A stretch of 64,000 bases of DNA from Diphasiastrum complanatum (Eukaryota; Streptophyta; Lycopodiopsida; Lycopodiales; Lycopodiaceae), in the NCBI GenBank assembly GCA_029204225.1, contig CM055096.1, forward strand, positions 36,309,073 through 36,373,072, written 5' to 3'. Position 1 is the first letter of the stretch. Each line of letters begins with the position of its first letter. Shown here in pieces: positions 46,052 through 61,200 of this stretch. The notes beneath the pieces are model-generated. The model saw only the letters and a program-made list of their open reading frames with translations, ran no database searches and was not told where the DNA came from. A program made the translations under genes and the position numbers.

Positions 46052-46540
46052 TGTAAAGACCACTAGGGAAAACCCCTAAGATGAGGATAGGAAAACACAA
46101 GAGAGACTGTGGAGCAAAACCACCCAACCAATCCTAGATCCCTCTTGGAGAAGCCTCCTGGATCTAGCCCCCAAGCCATGCCAATGTGACAGCAAGAGGA
46201 GAAGAGCTCATCAGGTAACCTAGACCAAGTCGTCGACAGGATAATCTCTACCTCAATATATAGAGAGTAGGATCCAGCGCATGAGCACATGCAATCCCCA
46301 TGCAGGTCAACTATAAATAGGTCACAGCTCTACATGCATACCTCCTGCCTATAACAGTCACACGCACATGCACTACTCCATATGTCTCAATTAGAGTGTT
46401 TGGGTCCTCTCAAGGTCATTAGTCACCAACATGCCTTGACTTGGAATAAAATCTAGGCATGACCAATAATCTCGAACACTGGAGGGCCGGTCTACCATAT
46501 TAGGACTATTCCAGGTCCTTAACCGAATATGGCCGTAACA
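46052..46540 (-). repeat. 5' LTR of LARD-a
   Basis: 489 bp, TGTAAAG...CGTAACA on the + strand. It contains the palindromic TATA-like ctataaatag near 46312. Confidence 0.92.
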
Positions 46541-47017
46541 GGTATGATGCTGTTCCACTTGACTTTCAAGTTGTTGGATCTTAGCTGGTGAATGAGAGGA
46601 AGCTTCGATTTTGACAGCTGCAACTTCTTTCTTGAGATCATCGATAGACGAATCTAGTTTTTGAACGTGAGATTGAACAGCTTGGATCATAGCTTCAAGA
46701 GAAAGAAGCTTTTTTTGATGGTCGTTGAGATATTCATAGGAACGTAACTGATCTGCACGAATGACGGAGATCATAAAGGCTAGAGGCAGAAGTGATTCCT
46801 CTGTTGGGGTATTCGGGGTCAAAGGATCGGCTATGATGGATTCACTACTAGCCAGCATAGGATCTGACGGAGATATAGGGATTGCAACTGGAATAGAAGG
46901 TGAAGGTGAAGGTGAAGGTGGGTCTGAAATGGATGAAGAAGACGATGAGGCAGATGAAGAAGATGATGATGAAGCAGTGTTGGAGGGAAGGGAAAAAGCC
47001 CCTTTACGGCGAGGCAT
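46541..47017 (-). pseudogene. LINE L-6 ORF1, N-terminal part
   Basis: Opens with MPRRKGAFSLPSNTA, then Ser- and Pro-rich low complexity, then a coiled coil from about residue 85 (LNDHQKKLLSLEAMIQAVQS ... IQQLESQVEQHHT). The reading frame runs directly into the LARD-a LTR at 46540. The layout (low complexity, coiled coil, RRM) equals L-1 and L-2 ORF1. The protein would bind LINE RNA and trimerise or multimerise through the coil. Confidence 0.75.
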
Positions 47018-47445
47018 CTCAGCGATGCACTGAGGGAAACAGTGTTCAGCGCTCAGAGAGTATGGAGCAGCCTCAGGACAACAAAGTCGTTTAGGAGGGC
47101 GATGGAGCAGGTAGCCAGGAGGGCGATGGAGCAGCCTCAGTGATGGAGGAGATATCCAGGATCAGCGATGCACTGAGGGAAACAATGCGATTCAGCGCTT
47201 AGAGAGTATGGAGCAGCTTCAGGACAGCGAGGGTCAGTCGTGTAGGAGGGCGATGGAGCAGGTAGCCAGGAGGGCGATGGAGCAGCCTTAGCGATGGAGC
47301 AGATAGCCAGGAGGGCAGCCTCAACGATGGAGCATCCTCAGCGATGGAGCAGATAGCCAGGAGGGCAGCCTCAACGATGGAGCAGGTAGCCAGGAGGGCG
47401 ATGGAGCATCCTCAGCGAGGGAGCAGCCTCAGCGCCACCATAGCC

Positions 47446-47447
<2 letters not shown>
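47018..47447 (-). repeat. LINE L-6 5' UTR with degenerate tandem units
   Basis: Repeated units of the type gatggagcaggtagccagga and ggagcagcctcagcg between ORF1 and the GA tract. Units recur at least eight times with variable spacing. Similar GATGGAG/CAGCGATG units sit in the L-2 5' UTR (16886-16969). Placement suggests a promoter-like 5' UTR. Confidence 0.65.

Positions 47448-47510
<63 letters not shown>
47448..47510. repeat. (GA)n tract at the L-6/L-7 junction
   Basis: 63 bp of GA followed by aagaaagaaa; it is the (TC)n tail of L-7, abutting the 5' UTR of L-6. Confidence 0.92.
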
Positions 47511-51385
<3,875 letters not shown>

Positions 51386-52566
51386 CGGGTCATGCACGCA
51401 ATGGTGGAAAACCTCTCCATCTGAACAAGAGCAAAGCGCCCCTTGCGGAGCCTAGCCAATGCAGCTGGTCTAAAAGAAAGCAATGGACCAGAGAAGAGAA
51501 CACCCAGGTATGTGTAAGGCGCCACTATCTCTAGAAGCTGTCCATGAAAATAGAACATAGTGTTTCTCATATGCTGCCTGTTGGTGTTAAACACCATAAC
51601 CTTAGTCTTACCAATGTTCACCATCAGCCCCCATATCTGACAGAAAGTATACGAGGCATCCAGATGTTGCTGAAGTCCTGCAGCTGAATCAAAGAGTAGA
51701 ACCACATAATCTGCATAAAGAAGGATAGGGATAATAATATCTGCTAGAGGACAGCCATCTCCACCTTTTTCCCGAATGATCCACTCAAGGTCGTCAATGT
51801 ATAGAGCAAATAGGGTGGGTGATAAGGGGCACCCTTGCTTTACTCCGACCTTACTATGAATAGATGAAGATCATCCATCTCCATCACGGAATCGGGCCAA
51901 AACTCTCTCATATAATGTGATGATAGCAACAAAGACTTCCTGTGAGAAACGAAAGGATGCCAAACGCTGGAGCAGCAAGTGTCTCGGAACCAAATCAAAT
52001 GCTTTGTGGAAGTCCACAAAGCAGCAATAGGCTCTCTGTTTCCTGAACTTCACCGCCTCAATAATACACCTCAGTATGAAGATCTGGTCTGTTGTGGAAT
52101 AGCCTGCTCTAAACCCTGCCTGTCCCATAGCATATAACTCCTCTGTCTCCGCATGAGAGCTGATGATAGACTGCATAACCGAACCATAGAGCTTAGCCAT
52201 AGTGTGACTGATCATAATAGTACGATAGTTGTCTACATTCAGAGGATCACCAGCCTTAAGTATAGGGTGCAACAAGTTAGTACGCCAAGGTGTGGGAAGG
52301 CCAAAAATAACAGATTGGTTAAAAACGTAGGAGATGTATGGAGCAACAATATGGGCAATAGGTTTTAGAAAGTCCATACTTAGAGAGTCAACATCAATGA
52401 CATTATGGTTTTGACCATTTTTTATGGCGTTTTCAATCATGGACAGAGTGAAAAGGGTGAATTCTGAAGGTCGCAGTGAGAGAGAGATGGAAGGAGAGTC
52501 AACTGTATAAAGTTTTGCAGCATAGTCAATCCAAGATTCAATGGCAATAGGAGCTGGCATACATAT
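51386..52566 (-). pseudogene. LINE L-5 fragment (RT and part of thumb)
   Basis: Nearly identical to 9950-11115 of L-1: MPAPIAIESWIDYAAKLYT, KPIAHIVAPYISYVFNQS, FVDFHKAFDLVPR, GVKQGCP-like region, then thumb. The RT box reads YADYVV, so the second Asp is lost. One main frame break near 51870. The 5' side ends at 52566 inside the linker; the 3' side is interrupted by L-4. Confidence 0.8.
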
Positions 52567-52818
52567 CATTGATATGTAGTATGTACATTAAGTTTTCATA
52601 CATTGTGGTGGCATTGCACAATGCATACTATTACTTGTTAATAGCAGCTAGCTATTTATGTTTAATCATGAATCATGATTGTAATTTGTCAATTTTCAAA
52701 TGATCATTCATCATTGAAATTTGCCATGAAATTTGAATTACGATCTCGGATCTATCATCTTGTCTTGTCACGTGTGCAACACTGCAATGTGGGTCGTGAC
52801 TTGTCACCTTTGAACTAG
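52567..52818 (+). other. Probable intron or 5' flank of the hAT gene
   Basis: AT-rich with no frame. It ends ctttgaactag just before hAT homology begins, a plausible splice acceptor. Confidence 0.4.
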
Positions 52819-53899
52819 GTATGGTTGCACCATCATGTCCGATGGTTGGAGCGATACGAGGAGGCGCCACATATTGAATATCCTGGTGTCTTTGTGCATG
52901 GGGACGATGTTTCTCAGATCCATCGACACCTTTGGGGAGGCAATCACGGGCGAGTACATGTTCGCACACAGTCGAGCTGCCATTGAGGAGGTTGGACCAC
53001 AACACGTTGTACAGGTATTTATATTATACTTATTACAATTTACTATAATGTTAAATGGTAATTTGTAAATGTTAATGTTGAATGTGCATTGTTCAATGGC
53101 GATTGATTTTAACAATGTATTATGATTCACTAAGCACTTGAGTCATGCACATTGCATTGTATGGTTGTGTAGGTGGTCACAGATAATGCATCAAATTGCG
53201 TCTCCGTGGGTAGGCTCGTTAATGAGATCTACCTGCACATCTTTTGGACACCTTGTGCTGCACACTGCTTGGACTTGTTGGTCGAGGATGTGGCCAAGAT
53301 TCCATGGATTGCGGAGGCGGTGCGTATCGCACGGTTCTCGGTGAGATTCGTCACCAAGAAGCCCAGGGTCCTGGCCATGTTAAGGAGACAGTCCACCTTG
53401 GATGTCTTGAGACCTGCCCCCACCAGATATGCAAGTTGCAAGTTGCAACTCAAATTTGAATGCGCTGCTGTTGGTAAGCATTTACTGTTTAGTAGTTACT
53501 AGTAACTAAGTAATGGCTATTGTAGTTTGTAAATTTGCGAGCACTCAGCACTGAATGTTCAATGTTCAATGTAGTATGTACCTACTAGTAACAACTTGTC
53601 ACTTATGCCCTGTGCAGGTTTGCATTTATATTCTTTGTCCTGGAACGACTGTTGAAAGTTCATCAGGGCTTGAGGCAGATGGTTGTTGCCGTTGAGTGGG
53701 CGCAGTGGGGGCCATCACAGCAGCCCAAGAGTAAGAGATTCGAGCGGACCGTTATGTATTTTCATCATTTTGGGATGAAGCTCAATCCATTGTGGTGGGC
53801 CTACAGCCTATCTACACTGTCCTGGGCCTTATAGATCGAGAGGGCTGCACATTGGGCCTCTTGTACGAGTTCATGGATAGGCTGGGCTTTTACAAGTAG
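52819..53899 (+). pseudogene. hAT transposase gene, DUF659 part, with two introns
   Basis: Exon 1 (about 52819-53013) encodes CTIMSDGWSDTRRRHILNIL and ends at VGPQHVVQ with a gt donor. Intron 53014-53172 ends gtgtag. Exon 2 (53173-53473) gives VVTDNASNCVSVGRLVNEIY, WTPCAAHCLDLLVEDVAKIP and LRPAPTRYA. The intron from 53474 (gtaagc) runs to 53617 (tgcag). Exon 3 (53618-53899) gives VLERLLKVHQGLRQMVV and, after a one-base shift near 53757, SFWDEAQSIVVGLQPIYTVL and GLLYEFMDRLG. This is the DUF659 and middle part of a plant hAT transposase. The C-terminal dimerisation region and N-terminal BED finger are absent; the 3' side is cut by a gypsy LTR. Confidence 0.85.
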
Positions 53900-53902
53900 A
53901 GG

Positions 53903-54944
53903 TGAGGAAGTCTTCCAAATCCAAGGTAGAGCCTCCAAATGTCCTCCAAGCTCCAAGATGTTCCCCAACTCCAAGCTAGGATGCCTCCACCTGCAAGTAA
54001 GGATCTGCAAGCCTCCAAGGATCTCTCCTCCACCTGTGTCCCTACTCTTAAACACAAAGATAGATAACAAGCTGGCCTCAAGTATTCACAACCCAACCAT
54101 AGCTAGATCCAAGCTCCAAGCAAGACCTTTCTAGCACCCCCCTTGCTAACCATAAACAAATCACAAGCATACCACAACAGACTATAGCATACTCAAGATC
54201 CAAACCCTACTTATGTCCCATACCATAAGCAAGATCCAAACCCTAAGCATACTACACACAAGAAAAGTACTCTACACACTAGTAGCAACACTAGAGCATA
54301 AGCAAAGCAAGCAAGAGAGATCTCTCCTCCCCCCAATGGGCGCCCTACTACCCTCATATAGATGGCCCATGGACCCATCGAATGAGAGAGAGAGAAGCCT
54401 AGGGGAGTTAAAGAACCTCCAAGAACTTCCATAGGCTTATGGAAAGTCAAGAGACTCCTTCCATAACCTATGACTCTTTGAATGCCTTTCTTGTTTGAGT
54501 TGGGAACTTATTGGACCCATTGGAAGTGCGCCCTCCTACTAGGTCCCAATGCCCAAGTTGTGCATGTATACTTTGTTCCTAGACCATTAAAGTGATATGG
54601 TTCAAGGTTGAGGCCCAAGGTTTAGAAAAATAGTCATCCAATGACTTTCTAACACCTCTCTAGGTTCCATACCTCCATCCAAGGCATAGACACCTACCTG
54701 CCCTTAACCAAGGACACTAGCACCTTAATCTAAGGCACCTACTGTTAATCCTAAGGTTACCCCTTATCCAAGGGTCACGTGACTCCATACCTCCGACCAA
54801 GGTATAAACACTTGCTTGCCCTTATCCAAAGGCACATACCTTTAATCCTAAGGGTAACCCTTATCCAAGGGTAACTTGCCATTTAGCCCCCAACACTGGA
54901 CCAATAGGGGTCTGAAGTACTGCTAGTTACATAGGTATGTAGCA
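53903..54944 (-). repeat. 3' LTR of gypsy element G-4 (left end approximate)
   Basis: Begins on the minus strand at 54944 (TGCTACATAC) directly after a polypurine tract AGGGGGAAGGAA (54945-54956). It continues to about 53903, where hAT coding homology stops. It contains Cys-free CT-rich repeats built on cctccaagctccaag and tatccaagg. No second LTR in the window. Confidence 0.6.
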
Positions 54945-54960
54945 TTCCTTCCCCCTAAAC

Positions 54961-55904
54961 TTAAATTTTTCCTTGTAGGGAAAAATTTGGAAAATTCTTT
55001 TGGAGATCAGCCTCCTTTTCCCAGGTATCCTCCTCTTCTGATTTGCCCCTCCACTTGACTAAAAATTTCCGAAGCACTCTACTCCGTAGAGTCCTTTGCT
55101 AGCTATTAACAATCGCCTCGGGTTCAGGTGGTCTACTCACGGACTCATCACGAAGAAGTTCCACTAGATCTTCCACAGGGACCAGGGTCTCCCCAAGCCC
55201 CAACGAGGGTTTCAACTTATTAACGTGGAAAATAGGATGAATTCCAACGTTAGCTGGAAGATCTAGTTTGTACGCGACCTTGTTTATCACTTGGATAACC
55301 TTAAAAGGACCGCAATACCTGGGTGCCAACTTTGCACACTTAATAATTTTTAAGCCCCTAGAGTGACTAGGGACTCTCAAAAACACCCAGTCGTTGACCA
55401 TGAATACCTTGTGCTTCCGAGATAGATCAGCATAGTGCCTTGCCCTATTTTGGGCACTTCTTATGCTATCTTTAGCCAGCTGTAACATTTCTTGCATATT
55501 CGCAAGGAAATCAGCTGCGGCTTGCACCCGTAGGTTTTTCATGTCAACACTCATTGGTGATCGAGGTTGAAAACCATACATAAGCATGAAAGGGCTGAAT
55601 CCGGTCCCTGAATGTTTTGCATGGTTATATGCAAATTCCACCAGTGGAAGATATTGTTCCCAATCAGACTCTCGATGGCCCACATATGCTCGAAGCATAT
55701 CCTCCATCGTCTGATTGGTCCTTTCCGTTTGACCGTCTGATTGCGGATGATCTGTAGAACTCATACTTAAAGTTGTTTCCAACTTTTCAAATACTGCTTG
55801 CCAAAAACTCCCAGTGAATTTTGGGTCACGATCACTGACAATATCGCAAGGCAGCCCGTATAGTCGAAAAAGCTTCTCAACAAACAGATGAGCTAGTTTT
55901 GAGG
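54961..55904 (-). pseudogene. G-4 integrase core, C-terminus and chromodomain
   Basis: 3' portion of a Ty3/gypsy pol. It starts mid-integrase at about 55904 (KLAHLFVEKLFRLYGLP). The second Asp (VSDRDPKFTGSFW) and Glu (DGQTERTNQ) of the DDE triad, the GPY-type region (LAPRYCGPFKV) and HVNKLKPSLG follow. After an in-frame TAG at 55101-55099 a chromodomain reads FLVKWRG, DTWEKE to the TAA at 54963-54961. Related to, but clearly different from, G-1. Truncated upstream by the junction with the unknown coding segment. Confidence 0.88.
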
Positions 55905-56225
55905 AAGCTCGAGGAAGATGTCCGAAGGCACAACGAAAGGCATCAGAAGCAAGACGCAGGCATTGCAGAGATGCTGCGACAGACTCAACAGAGAAATCCG
56001 GAACCAGAGCCACCTGCCCCCGCTGTGGCCCCTGCCCCCGCTGTCGAGCTGGATTTGGATGAGCAGATTGGAATGAACTTCACACGACGACAGCTCATCA
56101 TGGTCAAGGAAAGGGCGGCACGTCGTCGGGCTAACCAGGAGGCAGATCGGGCTAACCAGGAGGCAGAGCGAGAGCGACAGAACAATGCACCTGACGAGGG
56201 CGAGGAGTTAGTGGACGATCCGTAG
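55905..56225 (+). CDS. Unidentified protein C-terminus (charged, coiled-coil-like)
   Basis: Open plus-strand segment from the gypsy junction to a TAG/TAA-type stop at about 56225. It encodes KLEEDVRRHNERHQKQDAGI, a Pro/Ala-Pro stretch (PEPEPPAPAVAPAPAVE), FTRRQLIMVKERAARRRANQ, a duplicated RANQEA hexapeptide, and an acidic tail. Composition and a clean stop argue for genuine coding sequence, but I recognise no family. It could be a transposon accessory protein or a host gene. The N-terminal part was replaced by the G-4 fragment. Confidence 0.45.
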   Translation, partial: KLEEDVRRHNERHQKQDAGIAEMLRQTQQRNPEPEPPAPAVAPAPAVELDLDEQIGMNFTRRQLIMVKERAARRRANQEADRANQEAERERQNNAPDEGEELVDDP

Positions 56226-56733
56226 GAATGTTTGGAATAGATAGGGTCTAGCCGTATGTGGCTGACTGTTGTTATGTAATTTTTGGCAGTAGATGAGGCA
56301 ACATTTAGTGTCTAACGTAGTGTAAAGAACAGCCCCAGCCGTATATGGCGGGATACGTATTGTTATTTTGATACATCTGTTAAATTAATGTACAATGTGT
56401 TTTTTGTGCAACGCGTGCCTAGTGTAATGCAATGTAATGTATGTGTTTATGAAATGCTATCAGGGGGGTGTATTTCTGTGAAGTGCATCTGCTATCAATC
56501 TCTGCAGTTGAAACTAATTGAAAATACGATTCACACACGCACATGTAATTCGAAATAAAATTGAAAACAGAGCATCACATTTACAAATCGACAAATACAC
56601 AATGTGCAGCAAATAAAGTACGTCCAACACTGTATATAATATGTAAAATGGTCTGAATACAGTGTTCGACCATCTGGCCGCCAAACATGGAACATGATAT
56701 CAAACTGCTAAAAATAAAATAACAGAGCTACAA
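56226..56733. other. Space between two convergent coding ends
   Basis: No frame. Probably the 3' UTRs of the plus segment ending at 56225 and the minus segment ending at 56734. AT-rich, with cagccgtatatggc / tagccgtatgtggc as a short internal repeat (56249 and 56336). Confidence 0.4.
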
Positions 56734-57150
56734 TCAATGCTCTGCCTCTGACTCAGACGAATGCTCCGGAGACAACTCAGGGCCCCGAGCTGACTCTCGC
56801 AACCGATATCTATGCCTGTCTGGAACTGGCATGGGCTGTGTATGCGAGGAGGACTCATCATCCACATCCTCCCAATCTGCCTCTGCATCAGCCCCCAAGC
56901 AAGCCAAACCAACTAGACCTGCTCCAACTGAATGTGACTGTGTATCTCTAGCTGTACCTGGAGCCCTGCGAGGTCGTCCTCTCTTCCCTGACTGTTTTTG
57001 TGCTCTGCCTTTCTTGTTCGGTGCACCCTTGGGCCTTCCTAGTCTCTTGCGGAGCTGTCAATGCCTCATCACCCCCATGCAAATCACCTGGCTGGCTAGG
57101 CTGTGCCCAAGCTGAGGCCAGCTGGGATAGGGAAGCTGGAGAGGGGTATC
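56734..57150 (-). pseudogene. Unidentified AT-hook protein, C-terminal part
   Basis: Continuation of the minus-strand frame entering at 64000, split by gypsy G-2. It encodes YPSPASLSQLASAWAQPSQ directly after the insertion. After a frame break near 57065 come two AT-hook-like cores, LGRPKGAP and GKRGRPRRAP. An acidic segment (EADWEDVDDESSS), RHRYRLRESARGPELSP and a TGA at 56736-56734 follow. AT-hooks bind the minor groove of AT-rich DNA, so a nuclear role is likely. Family unknown. Confidence 0.55.
57146..57150. repeat. Target-site duplication of G-2, left copy (gtatc)
   Basis: gtatc here and at 63206-63210, flanking the two LTRs of G-2. Confidence 0.94.
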
Positions 57151-57507
57151 TGTTACGAGCTCGTAACCAGTGCCGAACCCTAGAGAACACAGATAGGTCA
57201 GATACCACAGTCAGGGTCGTGTCCAGTGTACATGACCAACAGGGCAAGACTGTGTGAGTAGTGTGCCCCAGCACGGTCCATAGCCATGGCGGGCCTACCA
57301 CAGCCTAGGGACCCTATCAGCAGGATAGGGCTCCCAGTTGGGTCCCGACGTGCAGTCGGTCACGTCAGTGCCACGTGGCGACACTTGGCAGTAGCATGCT
57401 ACCAGTCCTCATACTGGGCTAGGAGGGGCTTACTCTATATCAGGGAGTAGGCAAGGTTGGGTGGATTAGTTAGTGTTTGCCCTACTGTGGTGTTAGGACT
57501 TATTACA
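57151..57507 (+). repeat. 5' LTR of G-2
   Basis: 357 bp, TGTTACGAGCTCG...TATTACA, followed after one base by the primer site. Confidence 0.94.
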
Positions 57508-57508
57508 C

Positions 57509-57522
57509 TGGTATCAGAGCCA
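57509..57522 (+). other. Primer binding site of G-2 (initiator Met tRNA)
   Basis: tggtatcagagcca, identical to that of G-1. Confidence 0.93.
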
Positions 57523-58291
57523 TCTCCATCCTAGGGAGTTGAGGAGCAGCGGTAGAGAAAGCTATCAGAAGATAGGAAGTGTTTCTCAGATTCTCAGAGA
57601 GGAATAGAGGAGGAGGATCGCTGTAGATGCAGCCTTCAAACCTTTGAAATTCACTGAGAAATTATAGTAGTAAGGAGTCAGATTCATGTACAGGTAACTC
57701 GCTGGAAGGGCAGCTATCCATCGCTGATTTCAGAGACCTTTTTGCAGATTTCCAGCGGAAATAGAGTAGGAAATAGCAAGTAGACCCATCGCTGTACATA
57801 CAGGGATCTACTTCTGTTTTCAAAGTGCAATTTCAGTAGAGCTGAGCGGATTTCAAGCTGAGATTTCCCAGCAGGGTCAGCGCTGCCAATACTTCTGAGT
57901 TTTCAGATAACTTGGAAGATTTGGAGCAATAGTACTTCGACCAGATCAGCGAGTAGGGGGCTTCTGAAATTTCAGAATTCAGAAGGGCTTCCGGACTTCA
58001 AATTTGCCTTCTTGTGGACAGATTGGGGTGCTGTCAGACCAGCGAGGGGGGATAGCAAAAAAATTTCAGATCTTTTGCATTTTTTTCCGCCTCCTATTCA
58101 GATTTCTCAGAGCCACAGGTCTGAAAGCAGTGGAGGAAGAGCTGAAAGGGCTTTTCTTGATTCTCTCTGTGGAAGTACAGTCCTCAAAAACAGCTAAGTC
58201 ATCTTTCCTTTTCCTTGTATAGTTGTAAATTAGTCTTTTAGACTTTTTTTTTTCCTTCAGAAGTTAATGTAGCTCTCTTTCAGTTCCGAAG

Positions 58292-61200
58292 ATGACCACT
58301 CCTCAGGGACCTGATCAACTCCCAGAGAGAGGCTTCGACGAACTTGAAACAGAAGCCTTGACTTACAGAAAAGGGAAAGAACCCATGGAAGTAGAAGAAC
58401 AGGAATAGTTCGCCAAAGAACTCGACGAACTGGTTACCAAGGAGCAGTTCCTCCAATTGGTAACAGAAGTGGATGAACTGAAGTTTGGCATTAGCCAATT
58501 TCAAGTCCTGTGTTCAGGACTCGTTCGCTGAACTCAAAAACTTCATTTTGAGTTCCGCAAAAGGAAGCCTTCCCTCCACTTCTCAGTTATCCCCTTCTCC
58601 ACTTCCATCAGTTTCGGGTGTTACGGTCTCACCCCAGCGTTTTTAAAGACTTAAAACCTCCTACTTTTAATGGGGAAGAGAAGGATAGAAATGCAGATAT
58701 TCTACAAACCTTCCTCAGCAAATGGAAGAACATTCATGCTCTTAAACAGACCCCTGACCATTTGCAAGCTATTGAGGCCAGTCTTTCCTTAGGGCCTATG
58801 GCCTATAAGTGGTGGTTAAATCTCCAGGAGACTGGGCAGACTCCCCGGTCATGGAAAGCTTTTGAAGAAGCTTTCCTAAGAGAATTTCTACCAGTGAATG
58901 AACTTGATAGAGCCTGGGAAGCCTGGGAAAAAACAGTAATGGACAAGTCCCTCATCCAATATATCTCGCAGTATCGAGAAGCAATTTTAAAGATTAAAAA
59001 TATGGATGATTATCAGAAAATTAGGGGATTTGTCTGTGGCTCAAAGATGAATATAAAGTAGAGGTCCAGAGAAACTCGCCTACTACCCCTTCAGCAAGCT
59101 CTCAGATATGCTCAAATCTATGATGATTCAGTGGGTAGGAAGAGGGCGAGACAACAACCAATTTCTGAGCAGCCTTCTCAGAAAGACTTTCAATTTAAAA
59201 AGAAATTTTTAAAAGAAAGAAGGAAGATAAATTTTAAAAGTGAAGCTCCTCAGAAACGCCCTTCACTCATACAGCCCTTAAAACCAGATGATTTTGAGAA
59301 AGCCAAACAAGAACGTTTGTGCTTTGTGTGTATGGGCAAGGGACACACAGTCAGACAGTGTCCCAAGGGGCCCTTTCACTAAAAAAGATAAGAAAGATAA
59401 AAAACAAGTGCATCTTGTTCAGACTGTATGTTTCCCCAGTGACTCGGCAGCTTCCGAGATCAAAGTGTATCATGAAGATCATGAACACTGTTGCCAGCTG
59501 ACCCTCTGCAATGCTAGCGAGACCCTTCAGCTTTGGGCCTCATGACCTAGTACGTATGCATGGGAAAGTTGGTAACCAGTCAGTAAGAGTCATGGTTGAT
59601 GATGGGCAACCATAATTTCATCAACTACACCCATGGTTAAAAAGCTTAAACTACCAGAAGTACCTAGTCAGCATAGGTACATAGTTTCATTAGCTAAGGG
59701 TGAAGATAAAAAAAATATGGGAAAACTATGGTAAGTAAGTTAAATCTGGTATTCAGGGGTACCAAGATGAAATAAACTTTCAGATAATGCACCTGGATCG
59801 AACAGACATTGTTCTCGGGAGAGATTGGCTCTACAGTTTAGGACCTTCCCTCCACAGAAACTATAAAGAGAACACCCTCAGCTTTTCAGTATAAAGGCCG
59901 AGAGATCCAGTTGCATGGGGAGCATGATGTTCCCAACAGCCCTATGGTCTGCAGTTCAGAGGCTCTGTCAACTAATCGGAGACGAAGACCATCAGGTATT
60001 CTTATGTGACTTTCAGTTTATTCCTGAAGTTTCTATTTCCAGTTCTATTCAGCAGAAAATCAGTAAATTAGAAACTTTATTCTCTAAATTTAAAGACGTT
60101 TTTCCTGAAGATTTACCACATGGTTTACCACCTAGCAGAGAGGTAGATCATGTAATAAACCTAGTACCAGGTTACAGCACCTGTTTCTAAACCTCCGTAG
60201 CGGGTCATGCCGAACAGAGGATGAAGAAATAACTAGGCAGGTTAACAGACTATCTTGGGAAAGGCCAAATTCAGACCAGTAGTTCACCATGGGCCTCACC
60301 AGTCCTATTGGTGAAAAAGAAAGAGGGGTCTATGCGTCTTTGCGTAGATTACAGAGCCCTCAATAAAGTCACAATCAAGAATAAATACCCTATGCCTCGG
60401 GCAGACGAGTTGTTTGATCAACTCGACGGGGCTAAGTTTTTCAGTAAAATAGACCTCAGATCGGGATATCATCAAGTCCGTATAAAATCGGAAGATGTCT
60501 CGAAAACAGTTTTTAGGACTCGTCACGGTCATTATGAGTTTAAGGTGATGCCATTTGGGCTCACAATGCTCCAGCTACCTTTATGACCTTGATGAACAGT
60601 GTCCTCAGACCATACTTGGGTAAGTTTGTAGTCGTATTTCTAGATGACATCCTCGTTTACAGCAAAACGAGGAAGGAGCATCTAAAACACCTCAGAAAGG
60701 TGTTTCGACTGCTTAGAAAGCATAAGCTCTATGCTAAACAATCCCAAGTGTGAATTCTTCGTTGTAGAAGTAGCATATTGGGTCACATTATCTCTTCAGA
60801 TGGGATTAAAATGGACCCAAATAAGGTTAAAGCCATACTCAGTTAACTGGCTGAGGACCTTAGAATATTTTGGAACTTCAGATCTTTCTTGGTCTGGCGG
60901 GATATTACAGACGATTTGTCAAGGGATATGCTCAGATAGTAGTTCCTATGACAAATCTCCTTAAGGGGAAGGGAAAGGAGTTCATTTGGGAGTCCGCACA
61001 AGCAGGAGAGCTTTGATGCTCTCAAAACAGCCTTAGCTACAGCACCAGTTTTAAAAGTCGTCGACCCCAATCAGCCATTTGTGGTCGAAGTAGACGCTAG
61101 CGACTTTGCAGTAGGTGCTGTGCTAACTCAGGGTGACGACCAGTTGCGTTCGAGAGTAAAAAACTCGAGCCAGCTCAGACTAGGTACAGTGCCTATGAAA

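Larger units (their letters stand above)
39565..46540 (-). mobile_element. LARD-a: complete non-coding LTR retrotransposon
   Basis: 6976 bp bounded by two 489-bp LTRs (39565-40053 and 46052-46540; about 11 differences by eye, roughly 2%). Primer site at 46037-46050; polypurine tract at 40054-40066. The 6-kb interior is AT-rich and has no Gag, protease, RT or integrase that I can recognise, as in large retrotransposon derivatives (LARDs) mobilised in trans. It interrupts LINE ORF1. The expected 5-bp duplications read ATACC and ATATT on the minus strand, consistent with two C-to-T changes. Confidence 0.85.

Noticed and set aside
47040-47447. CRISPR-like array of repeats and spacers
   Set aside because: Units are degenerate, spacing is irregular, and the context is a LINE 5' UTR in a eukaryotic genome.
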